From positions 1 to 22,385 of IMG/VR virus record IMGVR_UViG_3300032288_000196: 22,385 nt of DNA; one strand, written 5' to 3'. This document shows positions 1 through 7,698 of this stretch, piece by piece (the stretch's first letter is position 1; every line of letters begins with the position of its first letter). The notes under the pieces are model-generated. The model had not been told where the DNA came from. It searched no databases and saw only the letters and a program-made list of their open reading frames with translations. The position numbers and the translations under genes are program-made. Origin of the DNA: a virus.

Positions 1-831
1 ATCTGCTACAGCAGTTGTTAATACTAAGCCTCCATCACTAGCCGTTCTTCCTTGAATATTTCCAACAACATCTAATTTGGCATCTGGCGAACTCGTCCCT
101 ATCCCCAGCCCTGTGCTGGTCAGCCTAGCCAACTCAGTAAATGTTCCAGAAGAACGAGAACCTAATCGAATTGAGTCACCAGACGCAGTAAAAATTTGCA
201 AACCTGCGCTATCGGGTGTGCCAAAACCATAGTTGCTATTTGCAGAATAGTAAGAGCCACCAAGTGCGGTAGAAATGTTCGTCCCATCAAACGTCAGCGC
301 AGACCCAGAGGTCAAAGCACTGCTGCTCGAAGCGTACAACACACCGTTTGCGGTAAAACTAGTCAGCCCCGTACCACCGTTCGTGGTGGCAAGAGTACCG
401 GCCAAAGTTATGGCACCGGAGGTGGCAACAGAGGGGGTAAAGCCGGTTGTGCCCGCGCTAAATGTGGTCACCCCAATAGAAGACAGACTCGACCATGTAG
501 GCGCACCCGTACCGCCACTAACCAAAACCTGACCTGAAGATCCTGCTGAAGAAAATGCGTATGCCGAGCCAGTGCCGTAAGCCACAGCGCCAGCAGTTGG
601 TGTGGCTGTAGCATTTGTGCCGCCGTTTGCAATAGGAAGAACACCACTCGGCATTCTTACAGCCAAAGTTTGCACGTTGCCGCTGCCGTCCTTGTAGAAC
701 AAGCGCCCATCCGAATAATTCAAGGCAAGCTCTGCGCCAGAAGCACTGCTAGTCAAATTTGCCGCTGATGGCGTATTGCCGGGCGTGCCGGAAGCGTAAA
801 TTAATATAGGCGTGTACCCACTTTGCGACAT
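1..831 (-). CDS. Tail fibre / receptor-binding protein, N-terminal part (runs off left edge)
   Basis: An open frame of 277 codons begins at ATG 831 and has no stop before the left edge, so the C-terminus is missing. Start choice is supported by AAGGAG at 838-843, six bases upstream and inside the 3' end of the preceding endonuclease gene. The protein is low in charge and rich in Gly, Ser, Thr and Ala. It contains GGTNATATPTAGAVAYG, then a VTTFSAGTTGFTPSVATSG block also present in the 907-residue fibre, then a GGTGLTS/LYASSSSAL block, and finally a GIGTSSPDAKLDV motif. That last motif is common just before the C-terminal region of phage fibres, which often end in a self-cleaving S74 chaperone. 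Such an ending here is inference, because it would lie outside the window. Likely role: host recognition on the virion surface. Confidence is high for a fibre and low for the exact receptor role. Confidence 0.85.
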   Translation of the reverse strand, partial: MSQSGYTPILIYASGTPGNTPSAANLTSSASGAELALNYSDGRLFYKDGSGNVQTLAVRMPSGVLPIANGGTNATATPTAGAVAYGTGSAYAFSSAGSSGQVLVSGGTGAPTWSSLSSIGVTTFSAGTTGFTPSVATSGAITLAGTLATTNGGTGLTSFTANGVLYASSSSALTSGSALTFDGTNISTALGGSYYSANSNYGFGTPDSAGLQIFTASGDSIRLGSRSSGTFTELARLTSTGLGIGTSSPDAKLDVVGNIQGRTASDGGLVLTTAVAD

Positions 832-834
832 TTT

Positions 835-1554
835 TTACTCCTTGTTGGCACTTTGCCAGTGATAACCATATGCAGTTTTCCGTGCGCCGGACACTGCTCT
901 GCTGATGGTCTGAGGTTTTGCATTTGGGCCGACCCATTTTGCGGCATCAGCTTGACTTTGAAAAACTTGTCCCGTCTCAACACAGATGCAAGCTTTTGCC
1001 ATAAGCAGCCTATATTTGGGATGCTGCATTCTTGCAATACATCTTTCTCTTTGTTGCTGTCGGAACTCTTGTGAACTGTTTTGCAATAAAGCCGCCTGCC
1101 TGCTGCGTTCCCTGTTTTCAGGAATGGACATGTACCTTAACGCACCATCACGAACACGGCTTTTAATTTCTGGATTTTGCATCCGTAACTTGTTTCGCTC
1201 GCTGTTTCTTGCCCTTTGCTCAGGAAGATTGTGCAGACGCTTATGGTGATCAGAAAGAATTTTTTTTGTCTCTAACGTGTGCTTGTAGCCAGAGACTCCA
1301 TCGCCACCATTGGTGACATTTGTCAACTTGGTGCCCATAGCCCTGAAGGTGTCAATCAAAAAAACCTCATGGTCAAAGGCTTCTTTTTCTGTTGACCAGC
1401 GAGCCAAAATTTCGATCTTGTAATCAGGATACTTGGCAACAATGTGGTTCCAATGATTGTTGCGATAGTCCTTGGCCCACGCACGACGACCATGACCCTT
1501 CCCGATGTAGAACATCGAGTTGTCTGGCCTGTAGTGTGCGTATGTATAGAACAT
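835..1554 (-). CDS. GIY-YIG homing endonuclease with NUMOD-like DNA-binding tail
   Basis: A 239-residue protein. Residues 3-20 carry a divergent GIY-YIG core (YTY then FYIGKG), followed by Arg23/Arg24 and a Glu at 63 (HEVFLID) in the usual place of the metal-binding Glu. LTNVTNGGDGVSGYKHT (77-93) is typical of phage GIY-YIG enzymes and leads into a NUMOD3-like HTLETKKILSDHHKR segment. Residues 188-233 (CVETGQVF...ADAAKWV...TISRAVSG...YGYHW) match a NUMOD1-type helix-turn-helix. The family makes site-specific breaks that spread its own gene. The ATG at 1554 is one base after the stop of the upstream fibre, and no strong ribosome site is seen. An in-frame GTG at 1581 would add nine non-conserved residues. 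The gene is free-standing, with no intron signs. It looks AT-richer than the fibre next to it: a hand count gave about 40% GC in 1021-1080 against 55% in 2701-2760. Confidence 0.9.
   Translation of the reverse strand: MFYTYAHYRPDNSMFYIGKGHGRRAWAKDYRNNHWNHIVAKYPDYKIEILARWSTEKEAFDHEVFLIDTFRAMGTKLTNVTNGGDGVSGYKHTLETKKILSDHHKRLHNLPEQRARNSERNKLRMQNPEIKSRVRDGALRYMSIPENRERSRQAALLQNSSQEFRQQQRERCIARMQHPKYRLLMAKACICVETGQVFQSQADAAKWVGPNAKPQTISRAVSGARKTAYGYHWQSANKE
838..843 (-). promoter_or_regulatory. Ribosome binding site (AAGGAG) of the left-edge fibre gene, inside the endonuclease 3' end
   Basis: AAGGAG on the minus strand is followed by six bases (TAAAAA) and ATG 831. The last sense codons of the endonuclease (AAG GAG) are themselves the ribosome site, and its TAA stop lies in the spacer. 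Translation of the fibre is therefore physically tied to the end of the mobile gene. Confidence 0.85.
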
Positions 1555-1555
1555 T

Positions 1556-4279
1556 TCAGAAAGAGCCACCAGCCACACCACCAGTAATCTGGCCCGTGCT
1601 GGGATTGCAGGTTATCGATGAGTTTACCAATTGAGGCAGGTTTCCTGTAGTGGTGGAAACGAACGTCAGGTAGTGCGTTGCATTGGTCGTGCTTGCCGTG
1701 ATGGCGGTGTTGGTTGCGTTGGTCGCAGAACCGACCGACAGTGTGCTTTGATCTACATACTGCGGCGCAGAAGCACCTGCGGTCAGCACCTGCCCGCTTG
1801 TTCCAAGAGCCAACTTGCTCAAGGTGGTCGTTGCAGATGCGTACAGCAGATCACCCGCCGTATAGGTGGTCAGGTTCGTACCACCATACGCCACGCCAAT
1901 GGTCGTTGCGTTCCACACGCCAGCAGTAAGTGTTCCGACCCCGGTAATGCCGGTGTAAGAGCCACTCACTCGGGCAGAGTCAATCGTTCCAGTAGTGATC
2001 TGGCTTGCGTCAATCGCAATCGATGTGTTGGTGACGCTGGTCAACTGCCCTTGCGCATTGACCGCAAAGACCGGCACAGACGAGGCCGAGCCATAAGTGC
2101 TTGCCGACACCCCTGTGTTGGTGATGCTGAACTGAGAACCCGTCAGGGTCAGGCCCGTGCCTGCGGTGTAAGTTCCCGCACCAGAGAACTGCTGCCAAAC
2201 AATCGGGTCGGTGCCAACTGTCGTTACAGGCTCAATCTGCACCCACCCCGTATCGCCGTACAAAGTGCCGTTGGAGATGAACGTGAAGTCGCCACTTGCG
2301 ATTTCTGTTGCGGTATCAAAGTCAGTTGCTCTGGTAAGAACCGTCCCGCCGGTTGCCCAGGTGTAGATACCATTGTTCGCCTGGGTGGCCTCATTCTTGA
2401 CAAGAACTCGGTCGCCGTTTTGCAGCGTGTAACCGTCCAGCGTAGTCAACGCCACCGACAGGGTAAGAGTCGCACCGACCCCCAACGTGCCGTTGTTGTA
2501 GGTCACAGTCCCGCCGGTCAGCGAAGCCAAAGTGTTGGGTGTAGCCGCAGCGCAGGATGCATGGACATGAAGACCCTCTGCCACCGCATCCACATACTGC
2601 TTGGTGGCCAGTTGCAGAGCCGATGTTGGGTCTTGCGTCACCGCCACCGAGGTCAGACCGCCCAGAGTCAGGCTTGAACCACCCAACGAAATAGCAGTCG
2701 TCCCGATGGTCACCGATGAGTTATCAAGCGCCGCATTCGGGATGTTGCTCAGAGTGTTGGTCGCCCCGCTGATCGCCTTGTTGGTCAGCGTCTGCGAACC
2801 CGTAAGGGTGGCCACAGTGCTGTCAATGCCAAGCGTCTTGGCGGTCGATCCGTCAAACGTGGTGCCAGAGTTGAACTGCAAACCCGTCCCAGCGGTCAGC
2901 GCGGCTGTGGTGGTGGCAGTAATCGTCCCCGATGCTCCCAAGGCCACAGTAACCCCATTGAAGGTCACACTTGAATTGGTCAGGCTTGAGTTGGCAATGT
3001 TCGAGAACGTATTGAGCGACCCAGACATTGTCTTGTTAGTCAAGGTCTGCGTACCCGTCAACGTGGCAACGGTAGAGTCAATGGCAATAGTGACTGGTGT
3101 TGACCCGTCGTAACTTGTGCCAGACAACCCCGTGCTGATTGTCAAAGCATTAGGGTTTGCGGCTGTAATGGTTCCGCTGGCCCCCAGAGCAACATTGACC
3201 CCGTTGTAGGTCACAGAAGAATTCGTTAAGGACGAATTCCCAATGTTGCTCAAAGTGTTGTTAGACCCGCTGATCGTTTTGTTTGTCAGCGTTTCCGAGC
3301 CAGCCAGCGTTGCCAAAGTTCCGCTGGTGGGCAGCGTGACATTGGTCGAGCCAGTGGTAGTCAAAGTCAGGGCAAAAGCACCAGAAGTCGTAAAAGACCC
3401 AGCGGTGCTGATATTCCCACCTAGCGTGGTGGTGTATGAGCCGTTGTTGACACCCGTACCGCCGCTTGCTGGGTTCAAAATTCCAGCAAGCGTGACCACC
3501 CCAGATGTTGCCGTGGAGGGGGTAAAACCAGTAGACCCGGCGCTAAAGCTTGTGACCCCACCGGCCAAAGAAAACTGCCGCCAAGACCCAGCAGCGTAGC
3601 CGTCAAAGGTCTGAGTATCCGTGTTGAAGCGAAACTGCCCGTTTGATCCGGCTGGCTGCTGTGCGGTATTGCCAAGAGGAATGGTGACCGCAGAAGTGCC
3701 AGGAATCACTGGATTGGAGGCCAAAGAGATGGTCGGATTGCCGCCAGAGCCATTGCCATTGGCCACATCGATCTGGCTTGCGGTTCCCGCGATCAGAACC
3801 CCGCCTGCCGTGGTGCCGCTTTGGATCGCCAGCAGGCCAGTGCCGCCCACCTGGGCAATGTTGGAAATCAACCCACTCAGGGCTATCGTGGGATCACCAG
3901 ACACCCCAGACCCATTGGTAATACTCAGACCGGTGCCAGAAACCGCAATAGATCGGCCTGTAACAGTTGATGCGCCCGTCTTGACCACAACCCCCGTGGA
4001 GGCCGCCTCAAGGCTCCCAGAGGCCCCATTTAGGGTCACCTGAAGGGTAGACTGCGCCCCGCCGTCAATAAGCCCAATTCCAGTGCCTCCAGCAAGCGCC
4101 CTGCTGTTGTTGAGCGTGGGCTCCTGATTGACCGTCAGGAAGGTCTGGGTCTGGACGGGTGACCCCGCAAGGGCCGCTGTCGTGGTGCGAAGGGTCTGCC
4201 CGCCCTGAACAATTGGGACAAGCTCATCGCCCTGAATCGGGCCTGCCGCAGGCAGTTGGGTAATGGTTACGTTCGGCAT
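1556..4279 (-). CDS. Large repetitive tail fibre protein (907 aa)
   Basis: Gly/Ser/Thr/Ala-rich fibre of beta-repeat type. Residues 1-41 ([26 protein letters not shown]) form an N-terminal anchor shared with the 333-residue tail protein at 6115-7116. The middle holds units of 82 and 85 residues beginning TLTNK and a third partial copy. Residues about 554-697 contain [28 protein letters not shown] and [13 protein letters not shown], a segment widely seen in phage fibres. The C-terminus has [19 protein letters not shown] and ends abruptly in [16 protein letters not shown]. Start: ATG 4279 immediately follows the stop of the zinc-ribbon gene (TGATATG). A TTG at 4306 would add nine residues before the conserved MPN motif and is rejected. 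The ribosome site is weak, which suggests coupling to the upstream gene. Likely role: adsorption. The short C-terminus directly before a homing endonuclease could mean that the original end was lost. Confidence 0.88.
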   Translation of the reverse strand: MPNVTITQLPAAGPIQGDELVPIVQGGQTLRTTTAALAGSPVQTQTFLTVNQEPTLNNSRALAGGTGIGLIDGGAQSTLQVTLNGASGSLEAASTGVVVKTGASTVTGRSIAVSGTGLSITNGSGVSGDPTIALSGLISNIAQVGGTGLLAIQSGTTAGGVLIAGTASQIDVANGNGSGGNPTISLASNPVIPGTSAVTIPLGNTAQQPAGSNGQFRFNTDTQTFDGYAAGSWRQFSLAGGVTSFSAGSTGFTPSTATSGVVTLAGILNPASGGTGVNNGSYTTTLGGNISTAGSFTTSGAFALTLTTTGSTNVTLPTSGTLATLAGSETLTNKTISGSNNTLSNIGNSSLTNSSVTYNGVNVALGASGTITAANPNALTISTGLSGTSYDGSTPVTIAIDSTVATLTGTQTLTNKTMSGSLNTFSNIANSSLTNSSVTFNGVTVALGASGTITATTTAALTAGTGLQFNSGTTFDGSTAKTLGIDSTVATLTGSQTLTNKAISGATNTLSNIPNAALDNSSVTIGTTAISLGGSSLTLGGLTSVAVTQDPTSALQLATKQYVDAVAEGLHVHASCAAATPNTLASLTGGTVTYNNGTLGVGATLTLSVALTTLDGYTLQNGDRVLVKNEATQANNGIYTWATGGTVLTRATDFDTATEIASGDFTFISNGTLYGDTGWVQIEPVTTVGTDPIVWQQFSGAGTYTAGTGLTLTGSQFSITNTGVSASTYGSASSVPVFAVNAQGQLTSVTNTSIAIDASQITTGTIDSARVSGSYTGITGVGTLTAGVWNATTIGVAYGGTNLTTYTAGDLLYASATTTLSKLALGTSGQVLTAGASAPQYVDQSTLSVGSATNATNTAITASTTNATHYLTFVSTTTGNLPQLVNSSITCNPSTGQITGGVAGGSF
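2660..3292 (-). repeat. Tandem in-frame repeats in the fibre (82- and 85-residue units plus a partial unit)
   Basis: Unit 1 (3292-3047) encodes [20 protein letters not shown] and continues through [12 protein letters not shown]. Unit 2 (3046-2792) encodes [20 protein letters not shown] and continues through [11 protein letters not shown]. Unit 3 starts at 2791 ([20 protein letters not shown]) and loses similarity after about 40 residues. The spacing is 246 and 255 bases, so the frame is kept. The first unit is preceded by a similar LATLAGSE segment, and the later ones by VATLTG(T/S)Q. Confidence 0.9.
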
Positions 4280-4280
4280 A

Positions 4281-4625
4281 TCAGGGCTGGATTTCCAAAC
4301 CGTCAAGGTTGCCGTTGTTTTCCGGCGTGTCTATGTTCTGCTCGGGAGACAGCACGGCACCGCCGTATGCCTCACCAGCACTCAGATTGTTGGGGTCAAG
4401 AGCAACCGAAACGTCCGGCCTTGGAAACCGAATCGTTATCCTTTCGGTTTTTCTGGCGGGTAGTCGGTACGGGTCAAAGTTGTCGGCGCACCCCTGATTG
4501 CAGACTTGCAACCCCGGAAAGTTGGGGTCAGACCGCATCTCCGCATGGGGGCGCTTCATCTTGCACCGATCGCATACTGCGATTGCGATGTCCGAGTAGC
4601 CCAGTGTGTCGAGGAAGATCGGCAT
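4281..4625 (-). CDS. Small zinc-ribbon-like phage protein (114 aa)
   Basis: A 114-residue protein with CDRCKMKRP near residues 18-26 and VCNQGC at about 41-46, a four-Cys pattern (CxxC ... CxxxC) typical of small zinc ribbons. It is followed by [11 protein letters not shown] and FPRPDV, which recur in conserved small phage proteins beside neck and tail genes. The tail half is acidic and probably flexible. ATG 4625 has GAGGTG five bases upstream and follows the stop of the adaptor-like gene by three bases. The start of the large fibre follows its own stop directly. The precise function is unknown. A structural or assembly role is inferred only from position. Confidence 0.8.
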   Translation of the reverse strand: MPIFLDTLGYSDIAIAVCDRCKMKRPHAEMRSDPNFPGLQVCNQGCADNFDPYRLPARKTERITIRFPRPDVSVALDPNNLSAGEAYGGAVLSPEQNIDTPENNGNLDGLEIQP

Positions 4626-4628
4626 GGA

Positions 4629-5702
4629 TCACCTCGTATACACGCTGATATTCGGGGCAAAGTAGATCGGTGACTTGTCTCGCTCCTCGGCCTCGGCCAG
4701 AGCAAGGTACTTGTCGGCCTGCCCCTCAAGGTATTGAATGCGAGCCGCATCAACCCCAGGCAACTCTAAACTCATCCGATGAGCCAGCATGAAAATGACC
4801 GCCTCAAACCACCTCTGGGGCACCTCTAGCTCACCATAAAGGTCGCCAACGTCCATGATCTGGCGCGAGTACCAGACAGTCATCTGCACGAAGGGGTCGG
4901 AAGGCACCGGCCAGAGATAAATCTCCGACTGAGGGATTGTTCGGTTGAACCAATACTGAAAAGGCTGGTTTGCGGTGAAGTTTTTGTTCGGCAGATTGGT
5001 GTAATCGTCCCGATTGAGACGAGCCATCGTGATTTCAGTCGAGTTATTGCCGAAATAAAGCTCCCTCAGAGACAAAGTGTTGCCACCCGTCTCCCGAATT
5101 CGGTAATACTGGACTGTCTGACCGGCTTCAATGTCGTACCAGAGCCATTCATTGTTGACCCAAGCGGTCTGCCCAGGCGCAAGCAAGGTACTCCAAATGA
5201 TTCCGTCTGCCGAATACTCAAAAACGACATTGAAGTCACCCGAAACACCCGGCAGGACACCAATTGACCCCACATAGACAGGGTTGCTGGTGCCGTAATT
5301 GACCGAAATGTTGCCGTTGGTCGATGTTTGGGTGCAAAGGGTGTCAATGTTGCTGTCAAAAGCGTTCCCAACAATGCCACCTGCGCTTGATGTATACCCC
5401 CCAGTGCTGTTGGGGGTCGGTCGGTTCATCCTGCGGTACAGAGCCTGAAGCACATCATTGCCACCCAAGGGCAGCTTGTAGACGTAATTGTTGGCCTGAA
5501 GGCCATAAACCTTCTTGTCGATGGCCCAATATTGGATGCCGATGTTAATCAGGTTCGACAGCAGGAAAAACAACGATTCTCTGGCGCTCAAAAGCTGCTC
5601 AGAGGTCAGTTCCTCGGCCAGTTTTCCGCACCGACGCGCCCCATGATCAATCAGGGTCTGGACTTGAATGACGGTCGTGCCGACTGTTCCCGAGTAGGCC
5701 AT
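4629..5702 (-). CDS. Head-tail adaptor / neck-like protein with an inserted discoidin-like domain (357 aa)
   Basis: The N-terminus (MAYSGTVGTTVIQVQTLID, then RRCGKLAEELTSEQL and LLSNLINIGIQYWAI) and the C-terminus (YLWPVPSDPF, YSRQIMDVGDLYGELEVPQR, then a helical ARIQYLEGQADKYLALAEAEE) resemble a P22 gp4-like or tubular-adaptor family found in many environmental phages. Between them, residues about 105-222 form a foreign-looking block: AFDSNIDTLCTQT, VYVGSIGVLPG, FEYSADGIIWSTL, QYYRIRETGG and SLRELYFGN. This is the pattern of an F5/8 type C (discoidin) carbohydrate-binding fold, including the terminal strand 'IRE.Y'. Start ATG 5702 has GAGGT six bases upstream. The probable role is to connect the portal to the tail, with the insertion exposed and perhaps sugar-binding. 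The adaptor assignment is by recall of the family, not by a search. Confidence 0.72.
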   Translation of the reverse strand: MAYSGTVGTTVIQVQTLIDHGARRCGKLAEELTSEQLLSARESLFFLLSNLINIGIQYWAIDKKVYGLQANNYVYKLPLGGNDVLQALYRRMNRPTPNSTGGYTSSAGGIVGNAFDSNIDTLCTQTSTNGNISVNYGTSNPVYVGSIGVLPGVSGDFNVVFEYSADGIIWSTLLAPGQTAWVNNEWLWYDIEAGQTVQYYRIRETGGNTLSLRELYFGNNSTEITMARLNRDDYTNLPNKNFTANQPFQYWFNRTIPQSEIYLWPVPSDPFVQMTVWYSRQIMDVGDLYGELEVPQRWFEAVIFMLAHRMSLELPGVDAARIQYLEGQADKYLALAEAEERDKSPIYFAPNISVYTR

Positions 5703-5710
5703 GCTTTACC

Positions 5711-6115
5711 TCACCATCCGGGGCAATTCCAACGCTTCATGGAGGCGCGAGATCGGCTGCCCTTCTCGCTCTTTTCTGCAATTGCACCCATTCTGGCGCA
5801 AAAGGAGTCCCTCCGGGAGCCTCCTTGCGGCTGCGGTGCCTTCAGGTTTGACCCAGTCTCTCGGTTGTACTTCTCTCTGCCTTTGGCTGTCAAGCCAGCG
5901 CCGCGCTCCACAGGCATTTTTTCGCCTCGGCCCACAGCAAGAGATACCCCGCCGCCCTTCATGCGCTCTGGCAGGGCGCTGTATGCTTTCTTGCCCTTGT
6001 TTGCTTGGGTGTACTCAGCAGCAACGCTCTGCTTGATGCCCACCTTCTTGGCGAACTTGGGGTTGTTTTCTGCCGCCTTCATCAGGCGAAATTGAGCTTG
6101 TGATTTTGGTGGCAT
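5711..6115 (-). CDS. Small basic phage protein with conserved GLTAKGREKYNRETGSNLKAP motif (134 aa)
   Basis: Start chosen at ATG 6115, which overlaps the stop of the upstream tail gene (TAATG), with AGGTG upstream. Longer in-frame extensions read through that gene and lack conservation. The N-terminus MPPKSQAQFRLMKAAENNP and KVGIKQSVAAEYTQ look like a 'PKSKAQ' small-protein family. Residues 53-72 hold a GG(G)-containing, KKGG-like stretch. Residues 73-109 hold GLTAKGREKYNRETGSNLKAP followed by SRRDSFCARM, a short motif I know from many phage and some giant-virus proteins of unknown function (DUF6321-like, from memory). The protein is strongly basic, with no membrane segment. Nothing else in the window shares the RRDSFCARM motif. 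The function is unknown. The position among tail genes suggests a virion component or assembly factor. Confidence 0.8.
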   Translation of the reverse strand: MPPKSQAQFRLMKAAENNPKFAKKVGIKQSVAAEYTQANKGKKAYSALPERMKGGGVSLAVGRGEKMPVERGAGLTAKGREKYNRETGSNLKAPQPQGGSRRDSFCARMGAIAEKSEKGSRSRASMKRWNCPGW

Positions 6116-7116
6116 TACGACACCTGATTGACGGTAAGAATCATTGCAGGGGCCGCTGGATACAGCGGGCTGGCGCTTGCCGGATAAGTCACAATCGAGC
6201 CGTGACCATCTGTGGACAGCCACCTCATGGTGACCTTGTCATTGGCGTTGAGCGACAAAAACACATTAGCAGCCATCAACGCAGAGGCCGGTGTCGTTTC
6301 ATTCTCACGCGAGGCAATGGTCACCCGACTAGCCGAGTTGGCCACATCAACCCCATTGACGGCAAACCAGATCGTTACCAAAGTCTGCCCAGCGGTCGAA
6401 TTGTTCAACTGGCCGCTGAATGCAAAGTTGTATTTTCCGCTGATAGCAACCTCAACCTCACTAGTTGCGGTATCAAGCGTCACCCCATTGCTCAAGTCTT
6501 GGGTGTTTAACTGCAACAGAGTGGGCGTGTTAGCCACAGCTACTTGAGCGCCGTTGACTGATGCTCCAGAAGTGTGAGACTTGTTGGGCGAACCAGCAGC
6601 GCCGCGAGTGCATCCGGTGAAAGATGTGGCGGTGATTCCAGTGTAAGTAATCAACTCGGCATCGATGAAAATTGCGCCAGTAGACGAAAACCCGCTAGTC
6701 GTCACCACCGGAATTGTGGTCTGAGTGTTGGTTATGTTGCCGCTCAGTGTGGTGCTGAAATCGTAAAAAAATGATCCGTACTGGGTGTTGATATCAGACG
6801 GATCAAGCAACTCCCAAGATGGGGCAGCAGAGACAGAACCAGTACCAGTCTGAGCCAAAAACTTCTTGGTCGTGGTCGTGTTTCCGGCCAGTTTCGCAAG
6901 AGTGTCTGTAGCCGATGCATACAACGTATCGCCCAGCGTATACGAGGTGATGTTTGTGCCGCCCTGGGTTGTCAGGACAGGATTAACATCAAGCACTTGC
7001 GACACATAGTCTGCCGTGGTGACCTGCTTGTTGAGGCCAGACTGAACAATCGGGGTAATCTCGGTTCCATCTAGCGTAGCCGCCGAGGGCATCGCAGAGA
7101 TTTTGGTATCTGGCAT
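6115..7116 (-). CDS. Tail fibre-like protein with C-terminal C1q/TNF-like jelly-roll domain (333 aa)
   Basis: Residues 1-40 (MPDTKISAMPSAATLDGTEI, TPIVQSG) are the same anchor type as in the 907-residue fibre. Residues 52-78 (GGTNITSYTLGDTLYASAT) also match that fibre near its C-terminus. Residues 147-187 (IDAELITYTGITATSFTGC then TRGAAGS..KSHTSGASV) are a tail-protein motif seen in many phages. Residues about 215-330 (SGKYNFAFSGQL, TIWFAVNGVDV, LSLNANDKVTMRW) have the strand pattern of a C1q-like trimeric jelly roll. ATG 7116 overlaps the previous stop (TGATG), with GGAGG seven bases upstream. It probably forms a short trimeric spike or fibre tip on the virion. The C1q-like call rests on pattern only. 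Confidence 0.8.
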   Translation of the reverse strand: MPDTKISAMPSAATLDGTEITPIVQSGLNKQVTTADYVSQVLDVNPVLTTQGGTNITSYTLGDTLYASATDTLAKLAGNTTTTKKFLAQTGTGSVSAAPSWELLDPSDINTQYGSFFYDFSTTLSGNITNTQTTIPVVTTSGFSSTGAIFIDAELITYTGITATSFTGCTRGAAGSPNKSHTSGASVNGAQVAVANTPTLLQLNTQDLSNGVTLDTATSEVEVAISGKYNFAFSGQLNNSTAGQTLVTIWFAVNGVDVANSASRVTIASRENETTPASALMAANVFLSLNANDKVTMRWLSTDGHGSIVTYPASASPLYPAAPAMILTVNQVS

Positions 7117-7355
7117 CAGCAGACCTCCATGTAGATTTTGCTGCTGTCCTCTTGCAGGACGTAGCCGCTACTTTCCATCAGAATAAAACAAGTTGTCGGC
7201 GGCACCGGAGGAACAAGACACGAATAAGTGTCTACCACGCCAGCGCCACCAAGGTCTTCTCCGTAGCCGTTGCTTGCATCAGCAACGACATTGAGGGCGC
7301 ACCCCGGAGTGGTCTGCGCTTGATTCGCAACCCCAGAGTAGCCGACGTAAGGCAT
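7116..7355 (-). CDS. Hypothetical small phage protein (79 aa)
   Basis: Not recognised. It has four Cys (CALNVV, SCLVPP, TCFIL, terminal MEVC) and a Gly/Pro-rich middle (VPPVPPTT), and it ends MESSGYVLQEDSSKIYMEVC, a strand-like tail that could pair with a fibre or capsid protein. No signal peptide or membrane segment is seen. It is kept as a gene because ATG 7355 and its stop both form TGATG overlaps with the flanking genes, which suggests coupled translation in the tail module. Confidence 0.7.
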   Translation of the reverse strand: MPYVGYSGVANQAQTTPGCALNVVADASNGYGEDLGGAGVVDTYSCLVPPVPPTTCFILMESSGYVLQEDSSKIYMEVC

Positions 7356-7657
7356 CAGATCCCCGCTTGGATTAGTTCAAGCGTAGCCGTACCACCACCA
7401 GAATTGACCAGCACCTTGACGCCAGTTACTGGGAATGCGTAGTTTCCATCCTGATTGGTCGATTGACTTGCAACAGTAGGATGGTCAAACCAAGTCGTAA
7501 ACCCCACAGCGGGGTCATCAAAGGTGTGCTGGATCGTGTAGTTCACCGTGCCAGTCACAGATACACCAAAACCCACATTGAAGGGGCTGATGTTCGTATT
7601 CATCACCAGAGCGGAACTCGAACCAGTTCCGGTCTTCGATACCGTCTGCACTTTCAT
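7355..7657 (-). CDS. Small virion-type beta-rich protein (100 aa)
   Basis: Start taken at ATG 7657, with GGGGA a few bases upstream. A TTG at 7669 would only add four residues. The sequence alternates strand-forming stretches: MKVQTVSKTGTGSS, NVGFGVSVTGTVNYTIQHTF, GNYAFPVTGVKVLVNSGG and TATLELIQAG. This layout (a 'TV.HTFDD' strand, then 'GN.AFPV.....V..G.G....T..QAG') recurs in small proteins of environmental phages next to capsid or fibre genes, probably a decoration or tail component. It sits immediately downstream of the hairpin that ends the KKGG gene and overlaps the next gene by TGATG. The specific role is unknown. Confidence 0.75.
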   Translation of the reverse strand: MKVQTVSKTGTGSSSALVMNTNISPFNVGFGVSVTGTVNYTIQHTFDDPAVGFTTWFDHPTVASQSTNQDGNYAFPVTGVKVLVNSGGGTATLELIQAGI

Positions 7658-7670
7658 GTTTATCCCCAAT

Positions 7671-7693
7671 CAAAAGCGGGGGCCGAAGCCCCC
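7671..7693 (-). terminator. Hairpin with UUCG loop, terminator-like, after the KKGG gene
   Basis: On the minus strand GGGGGC-TTCG-GCCCCC (7693-7678) forms a six-pair GC stem with the extra-stable C(UUCG)G loop, followed by GCTTTT. It begins five bases after the TGA of the KKGG gene. The T-run is only four long, so it may terminate partially or protect the 3' end of the head-gene message instead of stopping all transcription. Confidence 0.6.
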
Positions 7694-7698
7694 ACCTT

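Noticed and set aside
835-1580. Group I intron around the endonuclease
   Set aside because: The flanking fibres both have proper starts and stops, and there is no room for intron core sequence beside the coding region. The gene is free-standing.
1631-2677. Plus-strand ORF of 348 codons opposite the large fibre
   Set aside because: It lies antisense to the repetitive fibre gene, has no recognisable domain, and its Arg/Cys-rich product is the usual shadow of a Gly/Thr-rich gene. No neighbouring plus-strand gene supports it.
4280-4306. TTG start extending the large fibre by nine residues
   Set aside because: The conserved anchor begins at MPNV. ATG 4279 directly follows the upstream stop, and the paralogue at 7116 also begins at MPD.
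6116-6223. Longer start for the 134-residue basic protein
   Set aside because: The extra 36 residues come from out-of-frame reading of the C1q-like gene. ATG 6115 overlaps the preceding stop and has a ribosome site.
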